In this document: positions 1 through 6,217 of the stretch, piece after piece | Layout of the letters: each line of letters starts with the position of its first letter | Numbering within the stretch: the stretch's first letter is position 1 | Assembly (NCBI GenBank): GCA_038249605.1 | Contig: JBBSDH010000112.1 | Location: 1 to 13,599, forward strand | DNA from: M3007 sp038249605 | GTDB taxonomy: Bacteria; Bacteroidota; Bacteroidia; Chitinophagales; Saprospiraceae | DNA: 13,599 bases | Reading direction: 5' to 3' | The notes under the pieces: model-generated | What the model saw: only the letters and a program-made list of their open reading frames with translations | Databases searched by the model: none | What the model was told of the DNA's origin: nothing | Translations under genes and position numbers: made by a program

Positions 1-9
1 ATTACCACC

Positions 10-885
10 ATGAAACTTACCGCTCTCCTCCTCCCCATCCTACTCCTCGCCTGCACCAGCCCGCCTGCGCAGACCGAAAAAGCCACCTCCCTGCCCCCGG
101 CAAACGCAACCAACTACTGGTACCAGGGGCTCGCCGAACTTTCCTCCTACACCGTGGAACAGGAACGCTACGGCGAAATGCGCCAAGCCGAACAAGTGAA
201 CGTGTTTGTCACCGAAGATTTTTCCGCCGCCAAACACGTGAAACTGGACAATCCTGAGGCTGCCGGCAGCGATCGTGTGCCCGTGCTCAAACTCAACGCC
301 ATACGCCGCTACCAAACCGGCATCTACGATTATTCCATGATGATGTCGGTGTTTACACCCACCCAGGGCGCCAACCAAAGGCCGCTCAAAACAACGTGTA
401 CCATCCAGGACTGGTGCGGACATGCGTTTACCCAAACCGACGCCTCCACCGACGGCGTCTTCCGCGTGCGCCAGTTTTCCTATTTTGAAACGGAAGGCGA
501 CACCGACGAACTGGTAAACGCAGCCCTGTCCGAAGACGGACTGTGGACGCAACTCCGCCTCGATCCTGCTTCTCTCAACGGCATCGAAACCACCCTGCTT
601 CCTCCGGCGTTTTATTCACGCCTCTACCACAAGCCTTACCAGGCGCAAAAAGCACAACTGAACATCGAAAAAGGCGAAAAAGAAAGTACCCTGCACGTTG
701 TTTACTCCGACATACCCCGCAAACTCGACATCCGTTTCGAAACCGCCGCCCCCTACCGCATCTTGGGCTGGACAGAAACCGACGGCGACAAACTCCTCAG
801 CCGCGGCACGCTTAAAAAAACGATGATGAGCGATTACTGGGCGAAAAACGACAACGCGTCGGCAGGGCTCAGAGACTCTTTATGA
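10..885 (+). CDS. conserved Bacteroidota lipoprotein, often mislabelled 'septum formation inhibitor Maf'
   Basis: A 291-residue protein with a lipoprotein signal: a hydrophobic stretch from residue 3 to 14 leads into the lipobox LLAC, with Cys15 as the predicted lipidated residue. The rest is soluble and should lie in the periplasm or on the outer membrane. The segments around WYQGLAELSSYTVEQERYGE, FVTEDFS, VLKLN, QDWCGHAF and LWTQLRLDP are, from memory, the hallmarks of a Bacteroidota family that databases often label septum formation inhibitor Maf. Nothing in it resembles the true Maf/YhdE nucleotide pyrophosphatase, so that name is best ignored. Function is unknown. The start is chosen because the signal peptide begins directly there. 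Only 9 bases precede it, so its promoter lies outside the window. Its TGA stop overlaps the first unit of a heptamer repeat array. The gene call is secure; no role is inferred. Confidence 0.9.
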   Translation: MKLTALLLPILLLACTSPPAQTEKATSLPPANATNYWYQGLAELSSYTVEQERYGEMRQAEQVNVFVTEDFSAAKHVKLDNPEAAGSDRVPVLKLNAIRRYQTGIYDYSMMMSVFTPTQGANQRPLKTTCTIQDWCGHAFTQTDASTDGVFRVRQFSYFETEGDTDELVNAALSEDGLWTQLRLDPASLNGIETTLLPPAFYSRLYHKPYQAQKAQLNIEKGEKESTLHVVYSDIPRKLDIRFETAAPYRILGWTETDGDKLLSRGTLKKTMMSDYWAKNDNASAGLRDSL

Positions 886-918
886 ATGCGGAATGCGGAA
901 TGTAGAATGCGGAATACG
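884..918 (+). repeat. five-unit heptamer tandem array (GAATGCG)
   Basis: Five consecutive 7-base units are visible: GAATGCG, GAATGCG, GAATGTA, GAATGCG, GAATACG. The first unit starts inside the stop codon (TGA, 883-885) of the lipoprotein gene. A partial reverse-complement copy, ATTCCGCATTC, lies at 1031-1041, so the array is also the outer end of an inverted repeat. The function is unknown. Confidence 0.85.
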
Positions 919-1041
919 GCAGATTAAGTCTGGCCGCTCAAGAGGTTGATTGATGACGTACGAAATTTGATTTCGGGTTAAGCGCATGTAGCGCAATCCA
1001 ACCTATTAAGCACCCAGACTTTATCCACCCATTCCGCATTC
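905..1041. repeat. imperfect inverted repeat enclosing core repeat copy 1
   Basis: The arm at 905-933 pairs with the arm at 1014-1041: both begin GAATGCGGAAT and end in AAGTCTGG when read outside-in, with mismatches in the middle. A shorter nested pair, AGGTTG at 943-948 and CAACCT at 1001-1006 region, brings the arms closer. Inside, at 946-973, sits the first of three copies of a 28-bp core centred on GACGTACGAAAT. The whole structure fills much of the 239-bp gap between the lipoprotein gene and the Nramp gene, both on the plus strand. No intrinsic terminator with a T-tract is obvious. It could act as a structured 3' end, or be a decayed small mobile element. Confidence 0.65.
946..973 (+). 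repeat. 28-bp core repeat, copy 1 of 3
   Basis: This is the first of three same-strand copies (946-973, 4994-5021, 8772-8799). They differ only at position 9 (T, C, A) and position 22 (T, T, A). The invariant centre is GACGTACGAAAT. Here the core lies inside an inverted repeat, whereas in copies 2 and 3 it lies just to the left of one. Each copy can be read through as a short peptide (I-D/E-D-V-R-N-L/M-I), but no plausible gene is attached to it. Confidence 0.85.
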
Positions 1042-1124
1042 AAAATCAGTCCCGAACCTGATTTACATCATCCACCGTTCGGCAGATGGTGGCAACCTTT
1101 GTTGTCCAATAACTCTGCCTTTGT

Positions 1125-2372
1125 ATGCCCGTCAACCGTTTTACGCGCTTTTGGCGCAACTTAGGGCCCGGCCTCATCACCGGCGCCAGCGACGACGATC
1201 CTTCGGGCATCGCTACCTATACCAAGGCAGGTGCCATGTTTGGGCTCAGCACGTTGTGGACTGCCGTCGTCGCCTATCCCCTGATGGTGGGTATCCAGGA
1301 AATGTGTGCCCGCATCGGTATCGTTACGCGGATGGGACTGACGGGTGTTCTGAAAAAACATTATCCCAAACCCTTTTTGTACCTGATGATCTTGTTCAGC
1401 GTGCCTGCCATCATCATCAATATCGGCGCCAACATCCAGGCCATGGGCGCGGTAACGAACATGCTTTTTCCGGCCTTCAACGCCCACTTGGCCAGCGTTT
1501 TTTTTACCGTACTGCTTCTGGTTTTGATGGTTTTTTTACCCTACCGGCCCATAGCTTCGGCCTTGAAATACCTGTGCTTGTCGTTGTTGTTGTACTTGCT
1601 GGTCCCATTTTGGGTTAAACTTGACTGGCTGGCTGTATTGAAACACACCTTGATTCCGTCGATCCGATTGGAAAAAGAATACTTGCTTGTGCTGGTAGCC
1701 ATTTTTGGCACAACGGTTTCACCGTACCTGTTTTTTTGGCAAACAAGCATGGAAGTTGAAGAAGCCGAAGGACATCGCAACACGGTGATGGTGGACAAAA
1801 AACTGATCTCCAACATGCGAACCGATGTCGACTTCGGCATGTTGCTGACTTGCATCGTTTTCTTTTTCATCATCCTCAGTACGGGTACGGTGCTTTACAA
1901 CCAGGGTTTGCACCACGTTACTACCGTACAGGAAGCCGCCACAGCCCTCCGTCCGCTGGTGGGTGATAAGGCCTATTGGTTTTTTGGTATTGGCATTATT
2001 GGGACGGGGTTGTTGTCGATCCCTGTCCTTGCTGGCGCCATCTCCTACATCCTGGCTGAAAGTTTCGACTGGAAGGAAGGTCTGAATAAAAAATGGCACG
2101 AAGCGCCGGGGTTTTACTTCATCATGGCAGTGGCTTTGCTGCTCGGTTTGTTGTTCGACTTGGTTGGTGTCAGCACCATGCAGGCTTTGTTTTATTCAGC
2201 CATTTTGTATGGGCTCACGGCGCCGGTGCTCATCGCCCTGCTATTGCATATTTCCAACAACTATGCCATTATGGGACAATTCGTGAACGGGCGCTGGTCG
2301 AATTTCTGGGGCTGGACGACCTTGGTTTTAATGACCGCTGCAGCCGGATTGTTGCTCTACTATTTGTTGTGA
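1125..2372 (+). CDS. Nramp-family divalent metal transporter, non-canonical binding site
   Basis: A 415-residue polytopic inner-membrane protein with about 11 hydrophobic segments, typical of the Nramp/SLC11 (MntH) fold. The family imports divalent metals such as Mn2+ or Fe2+, usually with protons. The TM1 signature appears at residues 25-28 as DPSG, within ASDDDPSGIATY, where classical Nramps have DPGN. The TM6 motif that is normally MPH appears at 199-201 as SPY, within GTTVSPYLFFWQ. The metal-binding Asp of TM1 is therefore kept, while the Asn and the Met that favours soft transition metals are lost. This places it in a divergent clade, so Mg2+ or another hard cation is possible; the substrate cannot be read from sequence. 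ATG1125 opens directly before the conserved N-terminus. The DUF6544 gene follows after 15 bp, so the two are probably co-transcribed. Confidence 0.92.
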   Translation: MPVNRFTRFWRNLGPGLITGASDDDPSGIATYTKAGAMFGLSTLWTAVVAYPLMVGIQEMCARIGIVTRMGLTGVLKKHYPKPFLYLMILFSVPAIIINIGANIQAMGAVTNMLFPAFNAHLASVFFTVLLLVLMVFLPYRPIASALKYLCLSLLLYLLVPFWVKLDWLAVLKHTLIPSIRLEKEYLLVLVAIFGTTVSPYLFFWQTSMEVEEAEGHRNTVMVDKKLISNMRTDVDFGMLLTCIVFFFIILSTGTVLYNQGLHHVTTVQEAATALRPLVGDKAYWFFGIGIIGTGLLSIPVLAGAISYILAESFDWKEGLNKKWHEAPGFYFIMAVALLLGLLFDLVGVSTMQALFYSAILYGLTAPVLIALLLHISNNYAIMGQFVNGRWSNFWGWTTLVLMTAAAGLLLYYLL

Positions 2373-2387
2373 AAAAACAATGAAAAC

Positions 2388-3470
2388 ATGCGCTATGTCC
2401 TCTTTTTGCTTATTCTTTTTCACGGACTCATTCACTTGATGGGTTTTGTAAAAGCCTTCAACCTGGCCGAAGTCAAACAACTTGTACAACCCATCACACC
2501 TTTACAAGGCACCTTTTGGCTCATTGCCTTTGTGTTTTTTGGCGCAGCCGGAACCCTTTTGCTTTTGAAAAACGACGCCTGGTGGATGCCCGCAGCGGCA
2601 GGTATTTTGCTGTCGCAAATGTTGGTTTTTCAATCCTGGTCCGACGCCAAATACGGCACCATAGCCAACGTGCTTATCTTGCTCGCCCTACTGCCAGCTT
2701 TCGGTGCGTGGCGCTTTCAGATTATGGTCAAAAAGGAAAAACAATTCCTGCTGGCCGGCGAAAACCCTCCCCTGAAAACCGTCACCCAAAACGACCTCGC
2801 TACCCTGCCACCCGTGGTACAACGCTGGATCGAGCGTTCGGGCGCCGTTGGCAAACCCATTCCACAATTTGTACATCTCCAGCAAACCGGGGAAATGAAA
2901 ACCAAGCCCGACGGGAAATGGATTAACCTTGCAGCAGAGCAGGATTTCAATGTTGTTCGCCCCGGCTTTTTGTGGACCACCGAAATAAAAGCGGCACCCG
3001 GCATGGCGCTCGGCGGACGGGACCTGTACCTCAACGGTCGCGGCCACATGCTCATCAAAGCTTTTTACCTGTTTCCCGTTGCCGACGTCGCGGGTCCGGA
3101 AACCGATCAGGGCACCATGCTGCGTTACCTGGCCGAAGCCTCGTGGTTTCCCGGCGCAGCTTTGAGTGCTTACATCAGCTGGGATTCCATTGACAACCGA
3201 TCCGCCCGGGCCACGATGACGTACGGTGGTGTGACGGCTTCGGGTGTTTTTCATTTCAATGCCTACGGCGATTTCTCAGCTTTTGATGCCAAACGTTATT
3301 ACACACGAAAAGAAGGCGCTACGCTTGAAGATTGGCACATCGAAGCCAAGGAGTGGAAAACATTCGGCAACGGCGTTCGCATAGCCCACCAAAACGAGGT
3401 AACGTGGAAACTGGCCGACGGTGATTTTACCTGGCTCAAACTGGAGATTACGGAACTTGATACCCAATAA
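2388..3470 (+). CDS. membrane-anchored DUF6544-family protein
   Basis: A 360-residue protein in two parts. Residues 1-110 carry about four hydrophobic segments (roughly 3-22, 42-60, 66-82 and 90-108), with charged residues on the inter-helix turns. Residues 138-356 match my memory of DUF6544: LPPVVQRWIERSG followed by a GKP, then a GRDLYLNGRGHM segment, RYLAEASWFPGA, and a C-terminal W-x-L-x-x-GDF-x-W-L-x-L-x-I ending. No catalytic motif can be assigned and the function of the family is unknown to me. ATG2388 is used because the first helix begins at once. It lies 15 bp behind the Nramp-type transporter on the same strand, which suggests one transcript and perhaps a shared membrane role; that link is inference. 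The following 286 bp have no clear terminator. Confidence 0.88.
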   Translation: MRYVLFLLILFHGLIHLMGFVKAFNLAEVKQLVQPITPLQGTFWLIAFVFFGAAGTLLLLKNDAWWMPAAAGILLSQMLVFQSWSDAKYGTIANVLILLALLPAFGAWRFQIMVKKEKQFLLAGENPPLKTVTQNDLATLPPVVQRWIERSGAVGKPIPQFVHLQQTGEMKTKPDGKWINLAAEQDFNVVRPGFLWTTEIKAAPGMALGGRDLYLNGRGHMLIKAFYLFPVADVAGPETDQGTMLRYLAEASWFPGAALSAYISWDSIDNRSARATMTYGGVTASGVFHFNAYGDFSAFDAKRYYTRKEGATLEDWHIEAKEWKTFGNGVRIAHQNEVTWKLADGDFTWLKLEITELDTQ

Positions 3471-3637
3471 TACGCTTCAATCAGACTTTTCGCGCTTCTC
3501 AAAACCCTTTTCCCCTAATCCTGCCGTTTGGTTTCCCTAATTGCCCGATCGGGCGCCTCTAACAGGTGCTGTGAGATCCTTCTTTGCAAGTGAAATTTGA
3601 ATACACTTAACAACGAAATCCCACAGTAAAAGGTTAA
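3471..3637. other. intergenic stretch, no gene seen
   Basis: No open frame with coding character and no tRNA appears here. There is a perfect 12-bp palindrome, GCCCGATCGGGC, at 3543-3554, and a weak 6-bp stem at 3553-3569 with no T-tract behind it, so no intrinsic terminator is called for the DUF6544 gene. It may hold the eroded 5' part of the remnant that follows. Confidence 0.5.
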
Positions 3638-3760
3638 ACCAGTGCCGAAGTTCTTCACACACACTCCGATTACCTCACCGAAAACGAACGTGTTGCGTGG
3701 GTGAAAAAATATTTCACAAATCGGTTTGAAGAAAAAGCGAAGGAGGAGGAAGCCGACTAA
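3638..3760 (+). pseudogene. start-less tail of an unidentified gene
   Basis: One plus-strand frame reads as a convincing 40-residue C-terminal tail ending at TAA 3758-3760. It contains SDYLTENERVAWVKKYF and then a charged Glu/Lys-rich end. In-frame stops lie upstream at 3635-3637 and 3608-3610, and no ATG or useful alternative start follows them; a late GTG would give only 19 residues. Its stop codon overlaps the stop (TAG on the minus strand, 3757-3759) of the facing small secreted protein, the usual geometry of two real convergent genes. I read it as the remnant of a decayed gene whose 5' part is gone. The family is not recognised. A chance open frame remains possible. Confidence 0.4.
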
Positions 3761-4104
3761 ACCCTTCTTTTAAGCAGGTACCTTCTCAAGTCCTTGAATA
3801 CATAAACCTGATTAATTTCCCATCCGTTTTCGTAAAAGAAGTTGAGTCCGTCGATCTGGCTTCGGAATTCGTAACGACTGTTCTTTTCATCGGTAAGAAA
3901 ATCGCCTTTGGTAAGTTCGGCATCCTGTGTTTGTCCGTAATCGGCTACAAAGTGGTAGCGACCATCGGCTTCTTTGCGCAAGGCCACCACTTCGAGGTAA
4001 GCGCTGCTGTTGGAGGTGTTGAGGAGAATACCATCGATGTAAATTTGGGCTGAAACTGATAGGCTGATGGAGATGCCAATAAAAAGTAAAATGGCTTTTT
4101 TCAT
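3757..4104 (-). CDS. small secreted protein with DUF4177-like C-terminus
   Basis: A 115-residue protein with a clear signal peptide: MKK, a hydrophobic core, and a VSA-Q cleavage site near residue 19. The mature part is about 95 residues with no membrane span. Its last 30 residues have the spacing Leu-Asn, then G-W-E, then Y-L-L-K-R (LNFF..NGWEINQ..., ending RRYLLKRRV). This resembles the small DUF4177-like domain found in many short Bacteroidota proteins; that assignment rests on memory and is tentative. It is presumably periplasmic or outer-membrane associated, with no known function. The ATG at 4102-4104 is the only start giving the signal peptide. It lies 79 bp downstream of tatD on the same strand and its stop overlaps that of the facing gene remnant. 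Confidence 0.82.
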   Translation of the reverse strand: MKKAILLFIGISISLSVSAQIYIDGILLNTSNSSAYLEVVALRKEADGRYHFVADYGQTQDAELTKGDFLTDEKNSRYEFRSQIDGLNFFYENGWEINQVYVFKDLRRYLLKRRV

Positions 4105-4183
4105 GGTGAAACGTGTTTTTTTTCTACAAAGAAAAAGACCATTTGGTTATGCTGCTCGTGCTTAACAAGAGTTTGACGTCTTC

Positions 4184-4972
4184 TTAAGAAAGTGATAACT
4201 TCAGAGCAAACATCCTCAAGGCGTTTTCTGTAGTCACTTTGGCGATTTGAGCGAGTGGCAGCACTTTGGTTTCAGACAACATTTCGGCTACGAGGGGCAC
4301 GTAGCTGCTTTCGTTGCGTTTGCCGCGGTGGGGTACCGGGGGCAAGTAAGGCGCATCGGTTTCGAGTACGATGTGTTCGAGCGGCACGTGTTTGAGCACA
4401 TCTGGCAGGGCGGATTTTGGGTAGGTGAGCGTACCGCCGATGCCGAGCATAAATCCCAGGTCGATGATGGTTTTAGCTTCCTCCAGTGTACCTGAAAAGC
4501 AGTGAAAAATGCCGCGCAGTCGGCCGTCCTGTCCCTGTCGCACCACTTCAATACACTCTGCATTGCTTTCGCGCGAGTGCACGATAACGGGCCGGTTGAG
4601 GTCTTTGGCCCATTGGATTTGCTTCGCGAAGGCGATTTTTTGGATATCGAGCGTTGTTTTGTCCCAATACAAATCGATGCCTGTTTCGCCGATGCCTGCC
4701 CAGTGGCGTTTGCCGAGCCATTGTTCCACGAGGGCCAGTTCGCGCATGTACGAATCGGGGAGCACATGGCATGGGTGCAGTCCCATCATGGCAAAGCAGT
4801 GGTCCGGGAACGCCGCCTCAAGCTCGAGCATACCTTCGATGGATTCGGCATCGATGTTGGGGAGATAAATGCGTGTAACGCCTGCATGGATGGCGCGGCG
4901 CACCATATCGTGCCGGTCGGCGTCGAACTTGGAGGAGTAGAGGTGGGCGTGGGTATCGATGTGGTGGTGCAT
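4184..4972 (-). CDS. tatD: TatD family metal-dependent hydrolase (DNase)
   Basis: A 262-residue cytoplasmic TIM-barrel enzyme of the TatD family, metal-dependent deoxyribonucleases linked to 3'-5' DNA trimming and quality control. All expected metal ligands are present: the HxH pair His8 and His10 in DTHAHL, Glu96 in GETGID, His132 in VIVHSR, His157 in FHCFSG and Asp206 in ETDAPYL. GLHP at 64-67 and the PxPHRGKRNE segment near 213-221 are also typical. The length is normal for the family. ATG 4970-4972 puts the first HxH at residues 8-10, as expected; the start MHHH is natural and not a tag. The sequence upstream holds a core repeat and a long inverted repeat rather than a recognisable promoter box. 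Whether it acts on DNA or on another phosphoester in this organism is not known. Confidence 0.95.
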   Translation of the reverse strand: MHHHIDTHAHLYSSKFDADRHDMVRRAIHAGVTRIYLPNIDAESIEGMLELEAAFPDHCFAMMGLHPCHVLPDSYMRELALVEQWLGKRHWAGIGETGIDLYWDKTTLDIQKIAFAKQIQWAKDLNRPVIVHSRESNAECIEVVRQGQDGRLRGIFHCFSGTLEEAKTIIDLGFMLGIGGTLTYPKSALPDVLKHVPLEHIVLETDAPYLPPVPHRGKRNESSYVPLVAEMLSETKVLPLAQIAKVTTENALRMFALKLSLS

Positions 4973-4993
4973 GGTAAGGGATTAGTGTGGTAT

Positions 4994-5021
4994 TTGATTG
5001 ACGACGTACGAAATTTGATTT
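4994..5021 (+). repeat. 28-bp core repeat, copy 2 of 3
   Basis: This copy is identical to copy 1 except for C instead of T at position 9. It starts 22 bp upstream of the tatD start codon, on the opposite strand from that gene, and 20 bp to the left of a long inverted repeat. Its place between tatD and that repeat means any role in tatD expression would be in the promoter or leader. Confidence 0.85.
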
Positions 5022-5041
5022 TTGATTTTGGTGAGTGTAGA

Positions 5042-5159
5042 GCATCGCATTTCACCACAGAGTTACACAGAGGAAAAGCACAGAGTTGAATTCACGTGGG
5101 TGCAACTCTGTGCTTTTCCTATGTGTAACCCTGTGTTACTTTGTAGTGAAATGCGATGC
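5042..5159. repeat. long inverted repeat with CACAGAG units (foldback), copy A
   Basis: The left arm 5042-5088 and right arm 5103-5159 are reverse complements around a 14-base loop. The left arm reads GCATCGCATTTCAC, then CACAGAG units, then GGAAAAG, ending CACAGAGTTG. The right arm is 10 bases longer because it holds one extra 10-base unit of the ACACAGGGTT type, and it has a few further mismatches. The element is closely related to 8810-8978. It lies between the tRNA terminator and the tatD promoter region. It could fold as a long hairpin on either strand. Confidence 0.85.
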
Positions 5160-5181
5160 ACCAATTAAAAACGAAATCAAT

Positions 5182-5207
5182 AAAAAAAGGCCACCCAATT
5201 GGCGGCC
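5182..5207 (-). terminator. intrinsic terminator after tRNA-Pro
   Basis: On the minus strand, a 7-bp GC-rich stem (GGCCGCC with GGTGGCC, one G-T pair) closes a 5-base loop and is followed at once by seven T residues (5182-5188 on the plus strand are A). It starts about 10 bases beyond the 3' end of tRNA-Pro and is well placed to end the tRNA transcript before the foldback repeat and tatD. Confidence 0.85.
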
Positions 5208-5216
5208 CGTTAAACG

Positions 5217-5290
5217 TCGGGTTGACTGGATTCGAACCAGCGACCTCGTCGGCCCGAACTACGCACGCTACCAAGCTGCGCTACATCCCG
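5217..5290 (-). tRNA. tRNA-Pro (anticodon CGG)
   Basis: A full 74-base cloverleaf can be drawn, with acceptor CGGGATG, D-arm GCGC...GCGT, anticodon loop TTCGGGC, variable loop AGGTC, T-arm with loop TTCGAAT, and discriminator A. Anticodon CGG reads the proline codon CCG. Two pairs are mismatched: A5 against A68 in the acceptor stem and A30 against G40 in the anticodon stem. No CCA is encoded. It lies just downstream of tRNA-Thr, with a hairpin and T-tract between them, and is followed by a strong terminator. The identity is clear; the mismatches leave room for a weakened gene or base errors. Confidence 0.88.
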
Positions 5291-5294
5291 AAAG

Positions 5295-5319
5295 AAAAAA
5301 AGCGGTCTTTTAAAACCGC
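5295..5319 (-). terminator. terminator-like hairpin between the two tRNA genes
   Basis: On the minus strand, GCGGT and ACCGC (5315-5319 and 5302-5306) form a stem around an A/T-rich loop that can pair further with one mismatch. Seven T residues follow (5295-5301 on the plus strand are A). This is a standard intrinsic terminator shape, yet the 5' end of tRNA-Pro begins only 4 bases after the T-tract. It may be a partial terminator or a processing spacer; no separate promoter for tRNA-Pro fits in the gap. Confidence 0.7.
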
Positions 5320-5326
5320 CCTTTCC

Positions 5327-5401
5327 TGGAGCCACTCAAGGGATTTGAACCCTCGACCTGCTGATTACGAATCAGCTGCTCTACCGCTGAGCTAAAGTGG
5401 C
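5327..5401 (-). tRNA. tRNA-Thr (anticodon CGT)
   Basis: A complete cloverleaf with acceptor GCCACTT pairing GAGTGGC (one G-T), D-arm GCTC/GAGC, anticodon stem GCTGA/TCAGC, loop TTCGTAA, and T-arm GAGGG/CCCTT with loop TTCAAAT. Anticodon CGT reads the threonine codon ACG. Discriminator T is followed by an encoded CCA (5327-5329), unlike the neighbouring tRNA-Pro. All stems are sound. It is the first gene of the pair, about 45 bases behind a -7 promoter box. Confidence 0.95.
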
Positions 5402-5452
5402 CTGAAACACCGGCCGAAAGGCCTAAAGTCTCGTTTTTTTGTTGAGCGGATG

Positions 5453-5460
5453 CAAAGATA
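5453..5460 (-). promoter_or_regulatory. candidate -7 promoter box for the tRNA pair
   Basis: The minus strand reads TATCTTTG, an exact match to the Bacteroidota -7 consensus TAnnTTTG, about 52 bases before the tRNA-Thr 5' end. No convincing -33 TTG lies at the usual spacing; a TTTTG is 12 bases upstream, which is too close. A short GGCC-GAAA-GGCC hairpin (5412-5423) would lie in the leader. Confidence 0.55.
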
Positions 5461-5537
5461 ATGCCGGGATCAAAACTTTACCGTGTTGGACAGCTTTTTT
5501 TTAAAAACAATCACACGAAACCGTATTTTGAATTTTG

Positions 5538-6131
5538 TTAATCTTTTCCTTGCCACCGCTTGTAGGTAAGTTCATCCATGCCCTGTCGGTCTTTCGGCAT
5601 CACACGAAGCGGCTTGCAAGGACGCAAACTTTCGTAACAATCTCCTGGCAATTGCTGGTACAACCGTGTGCCTTCGGTTTTCCAGACCAGCATCTCGTCA
5701 CTTACCTGTTTGATGATTTTACCCGGATTGCCTACCACCAAACTGCGGGGCGGAATTTTTTCGCCTGCTTTCAGAAAAGTGAGCGCGCCCACAATGCATT
5801 CATCGCCAAGGTCCACCTCATCCATCAAAACGGCATTCATACCCACCAAACAGTTGCGGCCAATATGCGCGCCGTGCACAATGGCGCCGTGCCCTATGTG
5901 TGCGCCTTCGCGCAGGTACACCGTGATGCCTGGAAACATGTGGATCGTGCAGTTCTCCTGCACATTGCAGCCGTCCTCGATGACGATGGTGCCCCAGTCG
6001 CCCCGAATGGCCGCGCCCGGTCCTACGTACACATCGCGACCGATGATCACATTGCCCGTTACCGCAGCCTGCGGGTGGATGAAAGCGCTTTCGTGCACAA
6101 CCGGCCGGAAACCATTGAAACTGTATGTCAT
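5538..6131 (-). CDS. PaaY/CaiE-like hexapeptide-repeat protein (gamma carbonic anhydrase family)
   Basis: A 197-residue left-handed beta-helix protein. Repeated hexapeptides run from about residue 16 to 135 (VIIGRDVYVGPGA, IRGDWG, HIGHGAIVHGAHIG, LVGMNAVLMDEV, IVGALTF). The three His expected to bind metal in the gamma carbonic anhydrase fold are present at 64 (TIH), 81 (GH) and 86 (VH). Length and C-terminal helix (LVWKTEGTRLYQQL, then PLR) match E. coli PaaY, a thioesterase of phenylacetate breakdown, and CaiE. No paa or cai genes are nearby, so the activity could be thioesterase, acyl transfer or carbonic anhydrase. ATG 6129-6131 gives the usual N-terminus. No terminator with a GC stem is seen after the stop. 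It diverges from the FG-GAP gene across a foldback repeat. Confidence 0.92.
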   Translation of the reverse strand: MTYSFNGFRPVVHESAFIHPQAAVTGNVIIGRDVYVGPGAAIRGDWGTIVIEDGCNVQENCTIHMFPGITVYLREGAHIGHGAIVHGAHIGRNCLVGMNAVLMDEVDLGDECIVGALTFLKAGEKIPPRSLVVGNPGKIIKQVSDEMLVWKTEGTRLYQQLPGDCYESLRPCKPLRVMPKDRQGMDELTYKRWQGKD

Positions 6132-6217
6132 AAAGTATGTTTTTTTTCGTCGGACAACGACGTTGGAGTGAACTTTTAATCCTCGAAGACGTCAAATCCC
6201 GTAGGTTTGCTACGTAA

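Noticed and set aside
3543..3569. GCCCGATCGGGC palindrome and a nearby 6-bp stem as a terminator
   Set aside because: No T-tract follows on either strand and the stems are weak or loopless.
4970..4972. MHHH start of tatD as a cloning tag
   Set aside because: The HH residues run directly into the native DTHAHL motif, surrounding sequence is genomic, and no vector sequence is present.
4502..5089. 195-codon plus-strand open frame across tatD and its upstream region
   Set aside because: It is antisense to the fully conserved tatD and its end reads through the core and foldback repeats.
5086..5395. Overlapping short plus-strand open frames across 5086-5395
   Set aside because: They are antisense readings of the tRNA genes (the familiar GFEPATSSA and RDLNPRPADYESA type false proteins).
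4172..6196. Shared 12-mer GAAGACGTCAAA at 4172-4183 (minus) and 6185-6196 (plus)
   Set aside because: It contains the palindrome GACGTC and has no shared flanks; it is too short to separate from chance.
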